Source: an uncultured Corynebacterium sp.
Lineage (GTDB): Bacteria > Actinomycetota > Actinomycetes > Mycobacteriales > Mycobacteriaceae
Assembly (NCBI GenBank): GCA_945631445.1
Contig: CALZCR010000042.1
Location: forward strand, 1-8,749
Reading direction: 5' to 3'
DNA: 8,749 bases
Made by a program: the position numbers and the translations under genes. The notes below the pieces were generated by a model. The model had not been told where the DNA came from. It worked only from the letters and a program-made list of their open reading frames with translations, and searched no databases. This document shows, piece by piece, positions 6,611 to 8,749 of this stretch (positions are counted from its first letter, which is position 1; every line of letters begins with the position of its first letter).

Positions 6611-7012
6611 ATGCCGACAATTCACTTTGACGTTCTCGTGCCCGCCACCGAAGCCACCACGGTGCGCGAAACGTTCCAGAACGCCCTGGACATCCTCGCC
6701 GACAAAGACAAGATCGCCTCCGGTTCCGTCACCATGCACGACGCCCCGGACGTCGACGACGCCGTCGTGCAGCAGCTGCACGCCAACTACCGCAACGACC
6801 ACGACGGAGCGGAGCTCGCCGACGCCGCGGTGCACCGCTACAGCATCGTCGTGGAAGGCGCCGTCAGCTCCTACAACCAACTGGCGATGGGGCTCTCTCG
6901 CGTGCTGACCCCGGCGGCGACCCTGCCCAACGATCCGCTCGCGGAAATCTCCCGGGAGGCGGACTTCGAAATGCCCGCGACTTATCCCTGGACCGTCGAA
7001 ATCCGCAGGTAA
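6611..7012 (+). CDS. Conserved-looking 133-residue protein of unknown function
   Basis: I do not recognise a named family. The protein begins MPTIHFDVLVPA and ends TYPWTVEIRR. It has no cysteine, no signal peptide and no membrane segment, and is rich in Asp and Ala, so it is probably a small soluble cytoplasmic protein. Predicted alternation of strands and helices (strand 3-10, helix 17-30, strand 37-43, helix 49-58, strand 76-83, helix 86-97) suggests a compact alpha/beta fold. The frame is open far upstream, but the start at 6611 is chosen because upstream sequence is antisense to the GalT-like gene and a -10 box lies exactly 6 nt before this ATG. It diverges from the GalT-like gene over a 36-bp spacer, and its last 31 bp overlap the convergent kinase-like gene. 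The normal third-position GC bias supports real coding. Function cannot be given. Confidence 0.75.
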   Translation: MPTIHFDVLVPATEATTVRETFQNALDILADKDKIASGSVTMHDAPDVDDAVVQQLHANYRNDHDGAELADAAVHRYSIVVEGAVSSYNQLAMGLSRVLTPAATLPNDPLAEISREADFEMPATYPWTVEIRR

Positions 7013-8037
7013 TCGGCCGCCAGCTGCGCCCCGGCGGCGCGCAGCGCCTCTTCCCGCCGCCCCGCCGTGAGCTCCGCCAGATCAGCGAGCTCGGCGACCA
7101 CGGCACGGGAGCCGGACGCCTCGGGCTTGTCGACGCCCGCCAACCCCACGACCGTCTCGCCCGCGGCAGTGAGAATCTGCCCGGCGACGGCCGACCCGGC
7201 CTGCCCGCCGGTGACGACGAAATCATGCTCCGCGACCTGCGCGGGCAGATCCAGCGCCTGGGCGACGACCTCCGCGCCGGGCACGACCCGGACCTTGTCG
7301 GCGTTGCCGTGCAACAGGGCGGACAGCCAATGCAGTGCGACGGGGATCGCGCCGCCGGCGCCGTACCCCGGGGTCTCCGGATCTACCCCGGTGACCTCGC
7401 ACAACCGGGCCAGGCCCGGATGTGAGACGTCGACCCCGCCCATGTCGTCGGCCAACAGCACCCACTCCAGGGCGCTGGCGGCGACGTTGAGCTTCGCGGT
7501 GTCGAAATCTTCCAGCCCCGCCAATGCCGCGGCTCCCTTGCCCAGCGTGAAACCGGCGGCGTTGAGGGGGTTGACGGCCAAGGCCACCAAGATGCCGGTG
7601 CCGCCGTCGACGGTGACGACGTCGCCCAAGCTGAGCACCACGCGGCGGGCGCCCCGGGTGGCGGCGTCGGCGACGAGCACGCCCACCCCGTAGGTGTCGC
7701 CTTTGTCTCCGACCCCGGCCGGGGTCCCGACCACGGACGCCGCGTCGACGTAGGCCGTCGCGGTGGCCCGGTCGAAGGTGTAGGACGCCTCCGTCAGCTG
7801 CCCGGCGGCGTCGGTGGTGGGCAGGCTCACGCGCTGCCCGACAAAAAGCTCGCTCGTGCCCGCCCCGCCATTGGGCAGGGGGGCCAGGGTCACCTCGGCG
7901 TCGCGGATGACCGAACGAATCCCCTCGCCCAGGAACTGGGCGGCGTCCTGCGCGGAGACGCCCGGGTAGTCGCTGGGCACGACGAGCACGCGGGCGGATC
8001 CGGCGGCGGGTGCGGGGGCGGAGGAAATCTGAGACAT
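6982..8037 (-). CDS. Glycerate-kinase-like protein with altered signature motifs
   Basis: This 351-residue protein resembles type 1 glycerate kinases (GarK/GlxK), which phosphorylate D-glycerate with ATP. The overall order matches: VLVVPSDYPGVSAQDAA near the N-terminus (family: APDSFKGSLSA), APLPNGGAGT at 52-61 (family: PMADGGEGT), SLGDVVTVDGGTGILVAL at 136-153 (family: GGSATNDGGAG), GYGAGGAIPVAL at 224-235 and a late DFVVTGGQAGSAVAGQ at 272-287 (family: DLVITGEGRxDxQ). The Glu of GGEGT and the Glu and Asp of the GEGxxDxQ region are missing, so activity or substrate may differ. Length is slightly below the usual 370-380. The ATG at 8037 is chosen over the in-frame ATG at 8046 because AAGGA (8046-8050, minus strand) lies 8 nt before it; at 8046 the same site would touch the start codon. 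It is divergent from gdhA and overlaps the 133-residue gene at its 3' end. Confidence 0.75.
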   Translation of the reverse strand: MSQISSAPAPAAGSARVLVVPSDYPGVSAQDAAQFLGEGIRSVIRDAEVTLAPLPNGGAGTSELFVGQRVSLPTTDAAGQLTEASYTFDRATATAYVDAASVVGTPAGVGDKGDTYGVGVLVADAATRGARRVVLSLGDVVTVDGGTGILVALAVNPLNAAGFTLGKGAAALAGLEDFDTAKLNVAASALEWVLLADDMGGVDVSHPGLARLCEVTGVDPETPGYGAGGAIPVALHWLSALLHGNADKVRVVPGAEVVAQALDLPAQVAEHDFVVTGGQAGSAVAGQILTAAGETVVGLAGVDKPEASGSRAVVAELADLAELTAGRREEALRAAGAQLAADYLRISTVQG

Positions 8038-8108
8038 GGCGTTCATCCTTCACGTGTAGAGCGGTGCGCGGGAGGGGTAATGCGGGGTAAACCCACGCGA
8101 TGGTGACA

Positions 8109-8114
8109 ATTATC
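8109..8114 (-). promoter_or_regulatory. Predicted -10 box of the kinase-like gene
   Basis: GATAAT on the minus strand matches TATAAT at five of six positions. Its setting GACAATTATC (8105-8114, plus strand) is nearly self-complementary. The expected -35 position has no good match. Transcription would start near 8102, leaving a leader of about 65 nt that carries the AAGGA ribosome site at 8046-8050. Confidence 0.4.
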
Positions 8115-8176
8115 GCAATGCGCCCTTCCGGCTTTACGCTCGCCCCAAGGAAAATGCAGGTTAGTGGCAAGTACCG

Positions 8177-8250
8177 TGTGAAACACATAGCCGTGTCGGA
8201 GCAGCCAAAGTGGCGGGCTCGTGAAACTATCTGTGAGTGCGGGTTGCACA
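8177..8250. repeat. Two TGTG/CACA dyads in the gdhA upstream region
   Basis: TGTG AAA CACA occupies 8177-8187, and TGTG ... CACA spans 8232-8250 with a GTGC/GCAC dyad nested at 8237-8249. Half-sites TGTGA resemble those of the CRP-like regulator GlxR (consensus TGTGA-N6-TCACA), but neither copy has the correct spacing. They are candidate operator elements only. Confidence 0.3.
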
Positions 8251-8335
8251 GCGGAAATCGACGGTGAAAACTGGCTCCCGTCGGAGACTCTGAGAGGAAC
8301 CCCCAGCGCACCGGCGCCGAGGCAGAATTTCATGA

Positions 8336-8749
<414 letters not shown>

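Noticed and set aside
8185..8230. CTAT/ATAG half-sites as an AmtR operator for gdhA
   Set aside because: AmtR sites need CTAT-N6-ATAG pairs. Here the half-sites ATAG (8187-8190) and CTAT (8227-8230) face outward about 40 bp apart, so the match is too weak to call.

Overview
The window is GC-rich, with genes packed tightly on both strands, short or overlapping intergenic gaps, GTG as well as ATG starts, and predicted leaderless transcripts. These traits suggest an actinobacterium. The 121 residues of glutamate dehydrogenase at the right edge match, as I remember it, the NADP-dependent enzyme of Corynebacterium glutamicum over most positions, so Corynebacterium or a close relative is the best guess. 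No search was run.

Layout from left to right. Positions 1-147 are a non-coding leader with a G7C8 run and a 14-bp hairpin. A DadA-like FAD-dependent amino acid dehydrogenase/oxidase (148-1380, +) follows. It converges on glycogen phosphorylase glgP (1385-3781, -), with only 4 bp between the stop codons. After a 158-bp gap with a dyad come an M20D metal-dependent amidohydrolase (3940-5193, -) and a GalT/HIT-superfamily protein of the DUF4921 type (5246-6574, -). The last two are 52 bp apart on one strand and may share transcription, although the gap holds a possible internal promoter. A 36-bp divergent spacer separates the GalT-like gene from a 133-residue protein of unknown function (6611-7012, +). 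That gene overlaps tail to tail, by 31 bp, a degenerate glycerate-kinase-like gene (6982-8037, -). A control region of about 350 bp separates the kinase-like gene from divergent gdhA (8387 onward, +, cut by the window end).

The set is mostly central metabolism: glycogen phosphorolysis to glucose-1-phosphate, a possible sugar-phosphate nucleotidyl transfer enzyme, amide hydrolysis, amino acid oxidation and ammonium assimilation. I see no mobile element, CRISPR array, phage gene, tRNA or rRNA, and no obvious defence or secretion system. The most interesting points are the 36-bp divergent spacer with two putative start-proximal -10 boxes, the kinase-like protein that has lost several glycerate-kinase signature motifs, and the uncharacterised GalT-like/small-protein pair.
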